DNA of 64,000 nt from Hymenobacter sp. UV11. GTDB lineage: Bacteria > Bacteroidota > Bacteroidia > Cytophagales > Hymenobacteraceae. How positions within the stretch are numbered: the first letter of the stretch is position 1; each line of letters opens with the position of its first letter. Below are positions 25,902 through 34,329 of the stretch, one piece after another. The notes beneath the pieces were generated by a model. The model made no database searches and was not told the DNA's origin. It saw only the letters and a program-made list of their open reading frames with translations. The DNA lies in assembly GCF_004684095.1 (NCBI RefSeq), contig NZ_SRII01000012.1:62001-126000 (forward strand), written 5' to 3'. The position numbers and the translations under genes are program-made.

Positions 25902-27770
25902 ATGTTTTCCGATACTGAATACGACCTGATTGTGGTAGGCGCGGGCCACGCCGGCTGCGAAGCCGCCGCCGCCGCCGCCAACCTGGGCTCGAAAGTGCTG
26001 CTGGTGACGATGAACATGAATACCATCGCCCAGATGTCGTGCAACCCCGCCATGGGGGGGGTAGCGAAAGGCCAGATTGTGCGCGAAATCGACGCGCTCG
26101 GTGGCCAGTCGGGACTCATTACCGACCGCACCATGATTCAGTTTCGAATGCTGAACCGCTCCAAAGGCCCCGCCATGTGGAGCCCACGCGCCCAAAGCGA
26201 CCGCATGCGCTTTGCCGAAGCCTGGCGCATGACGCTGGAGCAGATTCCGAACGTCGATTTCTGGCAGGAAGCCGTGACGGGTTTAGTTATCGAAAACGAC
26301 GCCTGCGTGGGTATTCGCACCGCGCTGGGCATCGAGTTTCGGAGCAAAACGGTGGTGCTTACCAACGGTACGTTCCTCAACGGCCTCATTCACATTGGCG
26401 AGAAGAACTTTGGGGGGGGTAGGGCCGCCGAGAAAAACAGCCGCGGCATCACGGAGCAGCTCGTGGAGCTGGGCTTCGAGGCCGGGCGCATGAAAACCGG
26501 CACCCCGCCCCGCGTGGACGGCCGCTCACTCGACTACTCCAAAATGGAAGTGCAGGACGGTGACGCCAACCCCAGCCGCTTCTCGTACCTCGACACGCCG
26601 CCGCTCACCGGGCAGCGCCCGTGCTACATCACGTACACCAACGAGCGGGTGCACGAGATTCTGAAGGAAGGCTTCGAGAAGTCGCCCATGTTTCAGGGCC
26701 GCATCAAGGGCCTGGGGCCGCGCTACTGCCCGAGCGTGGAAGACAAAATCAACCGTTTCGCCGATAAGGACCGCCACCAGATTTTTGTGGAGCCCGAAGG
26801 CTGGAGCACCGTGGAATGCTACGTGAACGGCTTCAGCAGCTCGCTGCCCGAAGATGTGCAGTACCGCGCCCTGCGCGCAATCGCGGGCTTCGAAAAGGCC
26901 AAGATGTTCCGGCCCGGCTACGCCATTGAGTACGACTTTTTCCCGCCCACGCAGCTCACTAATACGCTCGAAACCAAGCCAGTGCGCAACCTCTGGCTGG
27001 CCGGCCAAATTAACGGCACCACCGGCTACGAGGAGGCCGCCTGCCAGGGCCTGATGGCCGGCATCAACGCCCACCAGCGCGCTGCTGGCAAGGAGCCCTT
27101 CACGCTGCGGCGCGACGAGGCCTACATCGGCGTGCTCATCGATGACCTTATCAACAAGGGCACCGACGAGCCCTACCGCATGTTTACGAGCCGCGCTGAG
27201 CACCGCATTATGCTGCGCCAGGACAATGCTGACCTGCGCCTCACGCCGCTGGGCCACGCCCTGGGCCTGGCCAGCGATGAGCGCCTGGCCCGCGTGCGCC
27301 AGAAGGAAGCCGACACCACCGCCGCGCTGGCCGTGCTGGCAAATTTCGGCATCGAGCCAGCCTCGATTAACGGCTTTTTGACTGAAAAAGGCTCGGCCGA
27401 GATTCACGAGAAAACTCGCGCCCTCAACCTCTTGCGCCGGCCCAATATCGAGCTGCCCGAGCTGGCCGCCGCGCTGCCCGAGCTGGCCCAAAAGCTGGCC
27501 GCCTTCAGCGAGGATGCCAAAGAACAAGCCATTATCCAGACCAAGTACGAGACGTATTTGCAGAAGGAGCAGCAGCAGGCCCAGCGCATGCGCGAGCTGG
27601 AAGACTTCCAGATTCGGGGCCGCCTCAACTACGGCGCCATGCCGGCGCTCAGCCACGAGGCCCGCGAAAAGCTGCTCAAAATTCAGCCCGAAACGTTGGG
27701 TCAAGCCTCGCGCATCAGTGGCGTGAGCCCGGCCGACGTGTCGGTGCTCATGGTGTACCTTAATCGGTAA
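25902..27770 (+). CDS. mnmG: tRNA uridine-5-carboxymethylaminomethyl modification enzyme MnmG (GidA)
   Basis: The FAD-dependent partner of MnmE that modifies the wobble uridine of several tRNAs. It is 622 aa, the usual length. Seen: the dinucleotide fold VVGAGHAGCEAA (about 10-21), SCNPAMGGVAKGQIVREIDA (about 46-65), GTPPRVDGRS, GYAIEYDFF, GQINGTTGYEEAACQGL, and the C-terminal ISGVSPADVSVLMVYL. The triple-Gly at 26412 is written as part of the frequent GGGGGTAGGG motif. mnmG is often close to the origin in other bacteria, which fits the DnaA-box cluster 3-5 kb downstream. Confidence 0.96.
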   Translation: MFSDTEYDLIVVGAGHAGCEAAAAAANLGSKVLLVTMNMNTIAQMSCNPAMGGVAKGQIVREIDALGGQSGLITDRTMIQFRMLNRSKGPAMWSPRAQSDRMRFAEAWRMTLEQIPNVDFWQEAVTGLVIENDACVGIRTALGIEFRSKTVVLTNGTFLNGLIHIGEKNFGGGRAAEKNSRGITEQLVELGFEAGRMKTGTPPRVDGRSLDYSKMEVQDGDANPSRFSYLDTPPLTGQRPCYITYTNERVHEILKEGFEKSPMFQGRIKGLGPRYCPSVEDKINRFADKDRHQIFVEPEGWSTVECYVNGFSSSLPEDVQYRALRAIAGFEKAKMFRPGYAIEYDFFPPTQLTNTLETKPVRNLWLAGQINGTTGYEEAACQGLMAGINAHQRAAGKEPFTLRRDEAYIGVLIDDLINKGTDEPYRMFTSRAEHRIMLRQDNADLRLTPLGHALGLASDERLARVRQKEADTTAALAVLANFGIEPASINGFLTEKGSAEIHEKTRALNLLRRPNIELPELAAALPELAQKLAAFSEDAKEQAIIQTKYETYLQKEQQQAQRMRELEDFQIRGRLNYGAMPALSHEAREKLLKIQPETLGQASRISGVSPADVSVLMVYLNR

Positions 27771-27863
27771 TTATGAGTTAGGAATTATGAGTTATGAATT
27801 GGGTAAAAGCGCTTTAGGTACCTTTGTATCCCATTTTTAACTCATAATTCCTAACTCATAATT
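27769..27863. repeat. AT-rich inverted repeat enclosing a promoter box
   Basis: Arms 27769-27794 and 27838-27863 are a perfect 26-bp match built from tandem AATTATGAGTTA units. The loop contains TACCTTTG (27819-27826), an exact -7 box, 51 bp before the GTG start at 27878. The repeat and the promoter of the methyltransferase gene are therefore interleaved. Confidence 0.85.
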
Positions 27864-27877
27864 CCTAATTCAAACGA

Positions 27878-28783
27878 GTGAACGAGTTACTAGAAAGTTG
27901 CCCAATATGCGGCGGCACCGATTTGCCCGCCAAGCTGCAAGTGCAGGACAAGTCGGTGAGCCAGGAAACGTTCACGATTGCGCAGTGCGCGGGCTGCGGC
28001 TTGCAGTTTACTAACCCCCGGCCCGACGCCGCCCACATTGGGCGGTACTATGAGTCAGCGGCTTACGTGTCGCACAACTCAGCGGCGCAGGGCCTGGTAA
28101 ACCGCGTGTACCGGATGGCACGCTTCTTCACCATGCGCCACAAGGTGGCGCTTATTACGAAGCTGAACGGCGGCCGGACGGGCCGGCTGCTCGACTACGG
28201 CTGCGGCACGGGCCACTTTCTGGCGCGGGCCAAAAGCGCCGGCTGGCAGGTAACGGGCCTGGAGCCCAACCCCGGCGCCCGCCAGGATGCCGCCGCCCGT
28301 GTGGGCCAGCCCATTCTGGAAGTGAGCGCGCTGACTGCCCTACCCCCCGCCAGCTTCGACATCGTGACGCTGTGGCACGTGCTGGAGCATGTGCACACCC
28401 TCAACGAGACGCTAACCCAGCTGGTGGCCGCCCTGCGGCCGGGCGGCCGGCTGCTCATCGCGGTGCCCAACCCCGATAGCCTCGACGCCCAATATTACCG
28501 CGACAACTGGGCCGCCTACGATGTGCCGCGCCACCTCTACCACTTCGTGCCCGACACCATGCGCCGGCTGCTGGCCCGCCACGGCCTGCGCATCACCCAC
28601 ACCCTACCCCTGATGCTCGACGCCTACTACGTGAGTATGCTGAGTGAGCAGCTGCGCACCCCAGCCCAGCCGGTGGGGCCACTGGTGGTGCTGCGGGCGG
28701 GCTTGCGCTCCAACCAGTACGCTGCCCAGAATGGCGGGCAATATTCGAGCTTGCTCTACGTAGCTGAGCGGGCCGCCGGCTAG
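27878..28783 (+). CDS. Class I SAM-dependent methyltransferase with N-terminal zinc ribbon
   Basis: A 301-aa protein from a GTG start. The N-terminus has CPICGG (about 7-12) and CAGCGL (about 35-40), a CxxC...CxxC zinc knuckle, followed by FTNPRP. The methyltransferase fold includes LLDYGCGTGHFL (motif I, about 106-117), VTLWHVLEHV (motif IV) and LRPGGRLLIAVPN. Such proteins occur in cell-surface glycan or lipid modification, but the substrate is not readable. It sits between mnmG and a lipoprotein gene. Confidence 0.82.
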   Translation: MNELLESCPICGGTDLPAKLQVQDKSVSQETFTIAQCAGCGLQFTNPRPDAAHIGRYYESAAYVSHNSAAQGLVNRVYRMARFFTMRHKVALITKLNGGRTGRLLDYGCGTGHFLARAKSAGWQVTGLEPNPGARQDAAARVGQPILEVSALTALPPASFDIVTLWHVLEHVHTLNETLTQLVAALRPGGRLLIAVPNPDSLDAQYYRDNWAAYDVPRHLYHFVPDTMRRLLARHGLRITHTLPLMLDAYYVSMLSEQLRTPAQPVGPLVVLRAGLRSNQYAAQNGGQYSSLLYVAERAAG

Positions 28784-28843
28784 CCGGGGCCGCCGCAACG
28801 GCAGCGGTTATTTTTGTTGAGTTTTTCCGCCGCTTTTTTGCTG

Positions 28844-30541
28844 ATGAGTTTTCGCGCTGTTTTTCGTTCGTTGTGGAGTAAGGGGGGGGGTAGGGCCGCC
28901 GGGCTAAGCGCGGGCTCGCGGGCGGCGGGGGCGCTGGCGGCGCTGCTGGCGCTGGGCAGCTGCGCGGCCATCAGCTCGCCGCAGGGCGGCCCGCGCGACA
29001 AAACGGCGCCGCGCCTGATTGCCACCTCGCCCGACAGCGCCGCCCGCAACGTGAAGCAGCAGTTTATCAAGCTCACGTTTTCGGAGGCCATTCAGCTCAA
29101 GGAATTACCTAAAAACCTGCTCATTACCCCCCAGCTGCCGGCTGATAACCCCTACTCGGTGCGCCAGGACCGCGACGCGGTAACGCTGCTGTTTAAGAAG
29201 CCGCTGGAGGCGAATACGACGTATTCGTTCAACTTCCGCAAGGCCATTGTGGATGCTAATGAGAGCCTGCCGGCTAAGTATCAGGCGCTGAGCTTCAGCA
29301 CCGGCGCTACCCTCGACTCGGGCGTGGTGCGCGGCAGCGTGGTAGACCTGCTCACGACCCGCCCCGCCAAGGATGCCATCGTGGGCCTCTACCGCACCAC
29401 CGATACCGTGGGCGTGCGCCGGGGCCAGCCCTACTACCTCACCCGCACCGACGACAAGGGCCAGTTTCAGCTCAACTTTGTGCGGTCGGCGCCCTACGAT
29501 ATCTATGCCTGGGCCGATAAAAATAACAACGGCCGCTTCGACGACGGCGAGAAAATCGCCTACCTGCCCGCCCCGCTGCCGGTGAGCGACACCACCGCGC
29601 CGCGCACGCTGGTGCTGGTGCGGCCCGACCGCCTACCCCCCCGCCGCACCGGCCTCGAAACCACCGCCCTCCAAGCCCGCGTGACCTTCAACGAGGGCCT
29701 GCGCACGGCCACGCTCGCGGCCCTACCCCCCGGCGATGTGGCCACCCAGGCCGCCGTGCAAAATGCCACCGAGCTCACCGACCAGGCCCACGTATTTATT
29801 ATCTATAAAACGCCGGCCGTGGGCGATGGCCGCTACCTGCTGGCCACCGCCGACAGCGTGGGCAACGAGCGCCGCGACACGCTCAACCTGCGCTTTCCGG
29901 TGCCCACGGCGGCCGGCAAGAAAGCGCCGCCCGCTGGCACCAGCCTGGTGGGCGGCGCCCGCTCAGTGTACCGGCAGGGGCAGGTGAAATTCCGGTTTCC
30001 GGTGCCGGTGCAGCTGGTGGCGGGCAAGAGCCCCGGCACGCTCAGCGAAGACTCGGTGAAAACCCACGCGTTGCGCGTGCCCGCCGAGGCCAGCCTTAGC
30101 CCCGACCGCACCCTGCTGACGGTGAACCTCGATACCAAGGCGCTGAAAACAGTAGAAATCCGCCTCGATACCACGGCCATCGTGGCCATCACGGGCCAGA
30201 GCCTGGAGCTGCGCCGCCCGGTGCGCCTGGCCGTGACTGACCAGGACCCGAGCGGCCTCATCTCGGGCACTATTACGAGCAAATACCCGCAGTTTGACCT
30301 GCAGTTGCTTAATGACCAGTTTCAGGTGGTGGCGCAGCTGCGCTCGCCGCGCGGCACCTACCGCTTCGACCACCTCGCGCCCGGCAAGTACCGCCTGCGC
30401 GCCCTCATCGACCAGGATGGCGACGGCCGCTGGCGCAGCGGCGACCCCAACCTGCGCCAGCCCGCCGAGCCCATTTTCCTCTACCCCAAAACCCTGGACG
30501 TGCGCGCCGGCTGGGAAGACGAAGAAAACCTGAGCTTCTAG
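28844..30541 (+). CDS. Ig-like (Big_5) domain lipoprotein
   Basis: A 565-aa exported lipoprotein. From ATG 28844 a signal peptide ends in LLALGSC, giving the lipid-anchored Cys. It is followed by SPQGGPRDKTAPRLIATSPD and FSEAIQL, the start of a SbsA/Big_5 Ig-like domain. Middle parts contain a carboxypeptidase-regulatory-like segment (GVVRGSVVDLL...DDKGQFQLNFV), and the end has YRFDHLAPGKYRLRALIDQD. The role is unknown, probably structural at the outer membrane. An upstream TTG start would put residues before the signal peptide. A run of nine G lies in the signal-peptide codons at 28882-28890. Confidence 0.78.
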   Translation: MSFRAVFRSLWSKGGGRAAGLSAGSRAAGALAALLALGSCAAISSPQGGPRDKTAPRLIATSPDSAARNVKQQFIKLTFSEAIQLKELPKNLLITPQLPADNPYSVRQDRDAVTLLFKKPLEANTTYSFNFRKAIVDANESLPAKYQALSFSTGATLDSGVVRGSVVDLLTTRPAKDAIVGLYRTTDTVGVRRGQPYYLTRTDDKGQFQLNFVRSAPYDIYAWADKNNNGRFDDGEKIAYLPAPLPVSDTTAPRTLVLVRPDRLPPRRTGLETTALQARVTFNEGLRTATLAALPPGDVATQAAVQNATELTDQAHVFIIYKTPAVGDGRYLLATADSVGNERRDTLNLRFPVPTAAGKKAPPAGTSLVGGARSVYRQGQVKFRFPVPVQLVAGKSPGTLSEDSVKTHALRVPAEASLSPDRTLLTVNLDTKALKTVEIRLDTTAIVAITGQSLELRRPVRLAVTDQDPSGLISGTITSKYPQFDLQLLNDQFQVVAQLRSPRGTYRFDHLAPGKYRLRALIDQDGDGRWRSGDPNLRQPAEPIFLYPKTLDVRAGWEDEENLSF

Positions 30542-30678
30542 GCTGCGCGGGGCCTTCTGGCGGTGCGAGGGGGGTAGGGATGCCCCGGCGAACGGCAGGC
30601 CAGGGCGCGGAAGGCCATCGCGGCGGTCGCTTGCCCAGTGTGCGGCCAAAAATGCCCCAGCTGGCTTTCCTACCCCCT

Positions 30679-31322
30679 TTATCCACTGAGTAGCAGCCGC
30701 TGAGCCGTCTTTCGTGGATAACTGCGCGGTTAATGTTGGTTACTGCGCGGCGTTTTCGGCTTGTTTGGGCGAAATATGTGCATAAACGGCCTCAACTCAC
30801 CAGTTGAGGCCGTTTTGCTTGGAGCTTGGTGGATAACTCACCTGCATTTCCAGTTACTGAGGCGGGTTTTTACCCATTATCCACTAGTTATCCACCGGGT
30901 TTCCCACAGCCGGGCCGTTGGCTGGGCTTTTTTGTGGATAACCGTGGGGAAACCCACCGGCGGGCGGTGGATAAAATGCGGACAAGTTTTTTTGGTAATG
31001 CGGCCCGGCGAGCAGTTCAGCAGCGCTGTGGATAACCGTGGATAACTCTGCCCCCCTACGAACACTATCCACACACCCTACCCCCTGTGAATAGTGGATA
31101 AGTGGATAACCCCTGTGAATAGTGGAAAACCCGGTTAAGTTTCTCACCAATAGCCCCATGATATGCACATTGCCTGTGGATAGCCGGTGCATAAGCCCAT
31201 AGTTACCCACCTCTTATCCACGCTGTGGACAACTCCCGCAGGTTATCCACTTATCCACTGCCCTGATGGATGGAAATAGAAAAGAGATTTTTTAAAAAGA
31301 AATTAATTCACAATTTGAGTTT
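30679..31322. other. Candidate chromosomal replication origin (oriC): DnaA-box array plus AT-rich tract
   Basis: About 900 bases without a gene, dense in DnaA-box sequences. Exact TTATNCACA matches (either strand): 30777-30785, 30933-30941, 31027-31035. One-mismatch copies: 30679, 30713, 30828, 30877, 30888, 30966, 31037, 31065, 31093, 31101, 31175, 31214, 31243, 31251. Several are in tight tandem. They are followed at about 31273-31322 by an A/T-rich tract with a run of T and A, a candidate unwinding element. mnmG upstream, parS-like site, dciA and recF downstream agree with an origin. dnaA is not adjacent, which is common outside the classic arrangement. Confidence 0.85.
30784..30815. terminator. 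Terminator hairpin at the left edge of the origin
   Basis: A perfect 14-bp stem (30784-30797 with 30802-30815) has a 4-base loop and ends in TTT. It probably stops transcripts of the Ig-like lipoprotein before they enter the DnaA-box array. Confidence 0.75.
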
Positions 31323-31442
31323 GTGGAAAACTTCGGCCAGCCGGTTTCTCTACCCCCTCCGGCCGGGCCAACCCTGGGCGGCGGGCGGCCGTTGAAAAAG
31401 TGCCCGCGGCCGTTCGCGACCCGCTTACTACCACCCCCCGAA

Positions 31443-31937
31443 ATGCCGTTCGACTACAACCTCGATTTTGCTGCCACCGATTTTCGAGCGCACCCCGAGC
31501 TGTACCGCGTGGGCAAGGGCGAGCAGGGCGTGCTGCTGGTGCAGCCCTACAAGGGCGAAATTCTGCCCCACTGGCGCTTCAAGGACGCGGCGGCGGCCCG
31601 TGAGTCATCGGCGGCCATTTGGGCGCTCTTCGAGGCTTATTTGAAGCAGGAGGACTTTGTGGGGGCTGACATGGCGCGCAAGTTTTTGCAGATGGGCTTC
31701 ACCCGCGCCCGGCGCTACGCCAACCACGCCGGCGGCAAGAAGTACGCCGGCCCCGTGCCCGATGACAAAAAAGGCCAGAGCGGCGCCCACGGCCGCGCCG
31801 AATTGCCCCGTAATCCACACCCCGATGTGGATAAAGTAGAAGCCGCCGCCATTTTCAAAGCCAAGTGGGACGAGGCCAAGGCCCTGCCCGAGTACCAGCG
31901 CCAAAAAGCTGCCTTCGAGGCGAAGTATGGGAAATAA
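31443..31937 (+). CDS. DUF4385-type small protein
   Basis: A 164-aa cytoplasmic protein from ATG 31443 (MPFDYNLDFAATDFRAHPEL). Seen: LYRVGKGEQGVLLVQPYKGE, HWRFKDAAAARESS, and MARKFLQMGFTRARRYANHA followed by GGKKY. This fits the DUF4385 family; function is unknown. An upstream in-frame extension to 31323 is Pro/Arg-rich and lies against the AT-rich tract, so I reject it. The coding sequence carries one exact DnaA box (31826-31834) and one near match (31811), continuing the origin array into the gene. Confidence 0.75.
   Translation: MPFDYNLDFAATDFRAHPELYRVGKGEQGVLLVQPYKGEILPHWRFKDAAAARESSAAIWALFEAYLKQEDFVGADMARKFLQMGFTRARRYANHAGGKKYAGPVPDDKKGQSGAHGRAELPRNPHPDVDKVEAAAIFKAKWDEAKALPEYQRQKAAFEAKYGK
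31826..31834 (-). promoter_or_regulatory. DnaA box inside the DUF4385 gene
   Basis: TGTGGATAA, the exact complement of TTATCCACA, with a one-mismatch copy at 31811-31819 on the other strand. It links the two intergenic clusters. Confidence 0.6.
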
Positions 31938-32040
31938 GTGTGGGGTAAGCTTTAGCTTGCCGGGAAGTAGCTGCCAGTGCTACCATGGCCAGCTAAAGCT
32001 TACCCCACACTTCCCGGCAAGCTAAAGCTTACCCTACACT
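31937..32040. repeat. Inverted plus direct repeat, AAGCTTTAGCTTGCC family
   Basis: Arms 31937-31957 and 31991-32011 are perfect 21-mers. A further copy, CCCGGCAAGCTAAAGCTTAC from about 32013, repeats the right arm with the extra GGCAAG seen near 9021. It ends at the promoter box of the next gene. Confidence 0.85.
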
Positions 32041-32041
32041 T

Positions 32042-32049
32042 TACCTTTG
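32042..32049 (+). promoter_or_regulatory. -7 promoter box
   Basis: TACCTTTG, an exact TAnnTTTG match, lies 26 bp before the ATG at 32076 and just after the repeat. Confidence 0.65.
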
Positions 32050-32075
32050 CTTTTAATCTAACCTCCCTACCCCCC

Positions 32076-32567
32076 ATGAGCACCCCGACGACCACCCCCA
32101 GCAGCATCGAGGAAAACGAAATTATCTTGGGCACCGGCATGGGCCCGCTGCGCTTCGGCACTACGATGGATGAGGTGCGCACCCTGGTGGGTGAGCCCGA
32201 GGAAATCGACGAGTCGGAAGACGAGGACGAGTTTGAGCACCAGGCCTGGAACTACTACGAGGACGACCACCTGCTCTCGCTCTACTTTGACCGCGAGGAC
32301 GACTTCCGCCTGAGCTGCATTGAAACCGACAACCCCGGCCTGCGCCTCTTCGGCGAAATTATCCACGGCCAGCCGCTGGATAAGATAAAGGACCTGATGA
32401 AGCGCCACAACCAGGCCGCCCCCGAAGTGGAAACGATGGAAGGCGGCGAGGTGCGCCTCTCCTACGAGAAGTCCATGATTGACATGTACTTCGAGGAAGG
32501 TTTGCTGCAATTCGTGAACTTCGGCGTCTTCATTAATGACGACCTGGAGGTGCAGTGGCCCAAATAA
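32076..32567 (+). CDS. Conserved-looking acidic small protein, unknown function
   Basis: A 163-aa acidic cytoplasmic protein from ATG 32076, directly after a CCTACCCCCC motif. It has a short Thr/Pro-rich start, then LGTGMGPLRFGTTMDEVRTL, a strongly acidic run (IDESEDEDEFEH), and alternating strands including LLSLYFDRED and LQFVNFGVF. The GMGPLRFG...MDEVR pattern is common in small Bacteroidota proteins of unknown role. The gene lies between two DnaA-box clusters and contains TTATCCACG at 32359. Confidence 0.7.
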   Translation: MSTPTTTPSSIEENEIILGTGMGPLRFGTTMDEVRTLVGEPEEIDESEDEDEFEHQAWNYYEDDHLLSLYFDREDDFRLSCIETDNPGLRLFGEIIHGQPLDKIKDLMKRHNQAAPEVETMEGGEVRLSYEKSMIDMYFEEGLLQFVNFGVFINDDLEVQWPK

Positions 32568-32600
32568 GCTTTCTTGGCATTAGCCTGAAAGTTCCCAGGA

Positions 32601-32663
32601 TTATCCACTAGGGTTAAAAGTTATCCACAAAAAGGCCGTTTTTGGCTGTTGATAAGTGGATAA
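32601..32663. promoter_or_regulatory. Second DnaA-box cluster
   Basis: TTATCCACT (32601-32609), the exact TTATCCACA (32621-32629) and AGTGGATAA (32655-32663) lie within 63 bp in the spacer after the acidic protein gene. With the array at 30.7-31.3 kb this gives a two-part arrangement around two small genes. Confidence 0.75.
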
Positions 32664-32724
32664 CTCAGTGAAGCAGGGATTATTCCCACGTTATCGCTTC
32701 TGGCCTTGGCCAAATAGCCTAGCA

Positions 32725-32755
32725 AAAAAGCCAACCCTAATCGGGTTGGCTTTTT
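32725..32755. terminator. Bidirectional terminator
   Basis: A 13-bp stem (32725-32737 with 32743-32755) has a 5-base loop, A-run before and T-run after. It separates the convergent acidic-protein and phosphate-transporter genes. Confidence 0.9.
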
Positions 32756-32788
32756 GCGTGTAGCGCGGACGCTGCGAGTCTGCGCTAC

Positions 32789-34192
32789 TTACCCTGCGAA
32801 AGAGCGGAACAGCAGAAACAGCAGCCCTGATAGCACCATGGTTACGGGTAGCGTGAGCACCCAGGCCAGGGCAATGCTGCGCACCATTTCGGGGTTGATA
32901 TTCTTGACGCCGCGGCTAGCCACCATGCTGCCCGCGATGGACGAGGTGAGCACGTGCGTGGTAGAAGTAGGCAAGCCCGACTGCGTGCTGAGGCCAATCA
33001 TGGCGGCCGCCACCAGCTCCGAGCTGGCGCCCTGGGCGTAGGTAAGGTGCTCCTTGCCGATGCGCTCGCCGATGGTTTTTACGATGCGCTGCCAGCCGAT
33101 GGTGGTGCCGGCTGCCAAGGAGAGCGACACCATGAGCAGCACCTGCCAGGGCGCGTAGTCGGTGAAGGTTTTCATCTCGTCGATGGCCTTGGTGTAGGTG
33201 GCGCGGTCAGCGGTGCTGATGCTCACTTGGTCGGAGCCGAGCAGCTTTTTGCCGCGGTTGGCGAGCAGCAGGATGTCGCGCCGAATCTCGAAGCGGGCCT
33301 GCTTGGGCAGGTCGGCCACTTTGTTTTTGCCGGCAAATACGCGGTCGAGGTCGGCGGTTTGGGTGCGCACCTGGGTCAGCATCTGCTGGTCGGCCGCGCT
33401 GAGGCTGGTCGGCTCCAGGCGGTTGAGCACGTACTCTACCTTGGTGAGCGAGTCGCGCAGGTCGAGCGGGTTTTTGTTGCTGTCGAGGGCAAATTGGATG
33501 GGCACGATGCCGATGAGGATGAGCATTATCAGCCCTACCCCCTTCTGGCCGTCGTTGGAGCCGTGAAAGAAGCTCACCAGCGTGCAGGTAGTGATGAGCG
33601 TGAGGCGGATGAACAAGGGCGGCGGCTTGCGCTTGTGGGGCTCCTTAAACAGGGCCTTGCTCGGGAAAAACCGCTTGAGCAAGAACATCATAATAATGGT
33701 GAACGTGAAGCCCAGGATGGGGCTCAGCAGCAGGGCCAGGCCGCTTTCGCCGGCCTTGCCCCAGTTTACGGCCGCGCCCTTGCCGCCGGGCAGCAGCGAA
33801 AACGCAATCCCTACCCCCAGGATGGAGCCGATAAGCGCGTGCGACGACGAGGACGGAATGCCGTAGTACCAGGTGCCGACGTTCCAGATAATGGCCGCCA
33901 CGATGAGCGCGCCCACCATGGCAATGCCGTGGTACACGTTCTGGTCCACGAGGCTCTCCACGGGCAGCAGGTACACAATGCCCATGGCCACGCCGATGCC
34001 GCCCGAGAAGACGCCGATGAAGTTCCAGAAGGCCGACCACACTACCGCCACCCAGGGCCGCAGCGTGTTAGTATAGATAACGGTGGCCACGGCGTTGGCC
34101 GTGTCGTGAAAGCCGTTAACAAATTCAAACGCGCACGCGGCTAGCAAACAGACGACTAGCAGCAGCAACACATGGGGTTCAAGTCCGAACAT
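32789..34192 (-). CDS. Inorganic phosphate transporter, PiT family
   Basis: A 467-aa inner-membrane cation-coupled phosphate transporter from ATG at 34192. Family signatures: FVNGFHDTANAVATVIYTNT (about 25-44) and GIPSSSSHALIGSILG (about 110-125), with the inverted second copy LPTSTTHVLTSSIAGS near the C-terminus. A soluble insert (about 255-365) sits in the central loop. The start at 34225 would add basic residues and cross the -7 box at 34223, so 34192 is preferred. No PhoU-like partner is adjacent. Confidence 0.92.
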   Translation of the reverse strand: MFGLEPHVLLLLVVCLLAACAFEFVNGFHDTANAVATVIYTNTLRPWVAVVWSAFWNFIGVFSGGIGVAMGIVYLLPVESLVDQNVYHGIAMVGALIVAAIIWNVGTWYYGIPSSSSHALIGSILGVGIAFSLLPGGKGAAVNWGKAGESGLALLLSPILGFTFTIIMMFLLKRFFPSKALFKEPHKRKPPPLFIRLTLITTCTLVSFFHGSNDGQKGVGLIMLILIGIVPIQFALDSNKNPLDLRDSLTKVEYVLNRLEPTSLSAADQQMLTQVRTQTADLDRVFAGKNKVADLPKQARFEIRRDILLLANRGKKLLGSDQVSISTADRATYTKAIDEMKTFTDYAPWQVLLMVSLSLAAGTTIGWQRIVKTIGERIGKEHLTYAQGASSELVAAAMIGLSTQSGLPTSTTHVLTSSIAGSMVASRGVKNINPEMVRSIALAWVLTLPVTMVLSGLLFLLFRSFAG

Positions 34193-34222
34193 AGAGAGGG
34201 GCCGGAGTGGGTAGCCGGCCCG

Positions 34223-34230
34223 CAAAATTA
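34223..34230 (-). promoter_or_regulatory. -7 promoter box of the phosphate transporter
   Basis: TAATTTTG on the minus strand matches TAnnTTTG and lies 30 bp before the ATG at 34192. Confidence 0.55.
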
Positions 34231-34329
34231 GCGCGGTATCACGTTAGCGTCATGTTACCGAATTGTTGGCCTTCTTGGTTTCATTGCAACCGGTTCTTGA
34301 TTTGTGAATAAGACGCGGTAAAACGGGGC

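Noticed and set aside
30761..31210. Small open frames inside the DnaA-box array
   Set aside because: They are made of repeated GTGGATAAC/TTATCCAC translations (VDNSP-type strings) and have no start signals.
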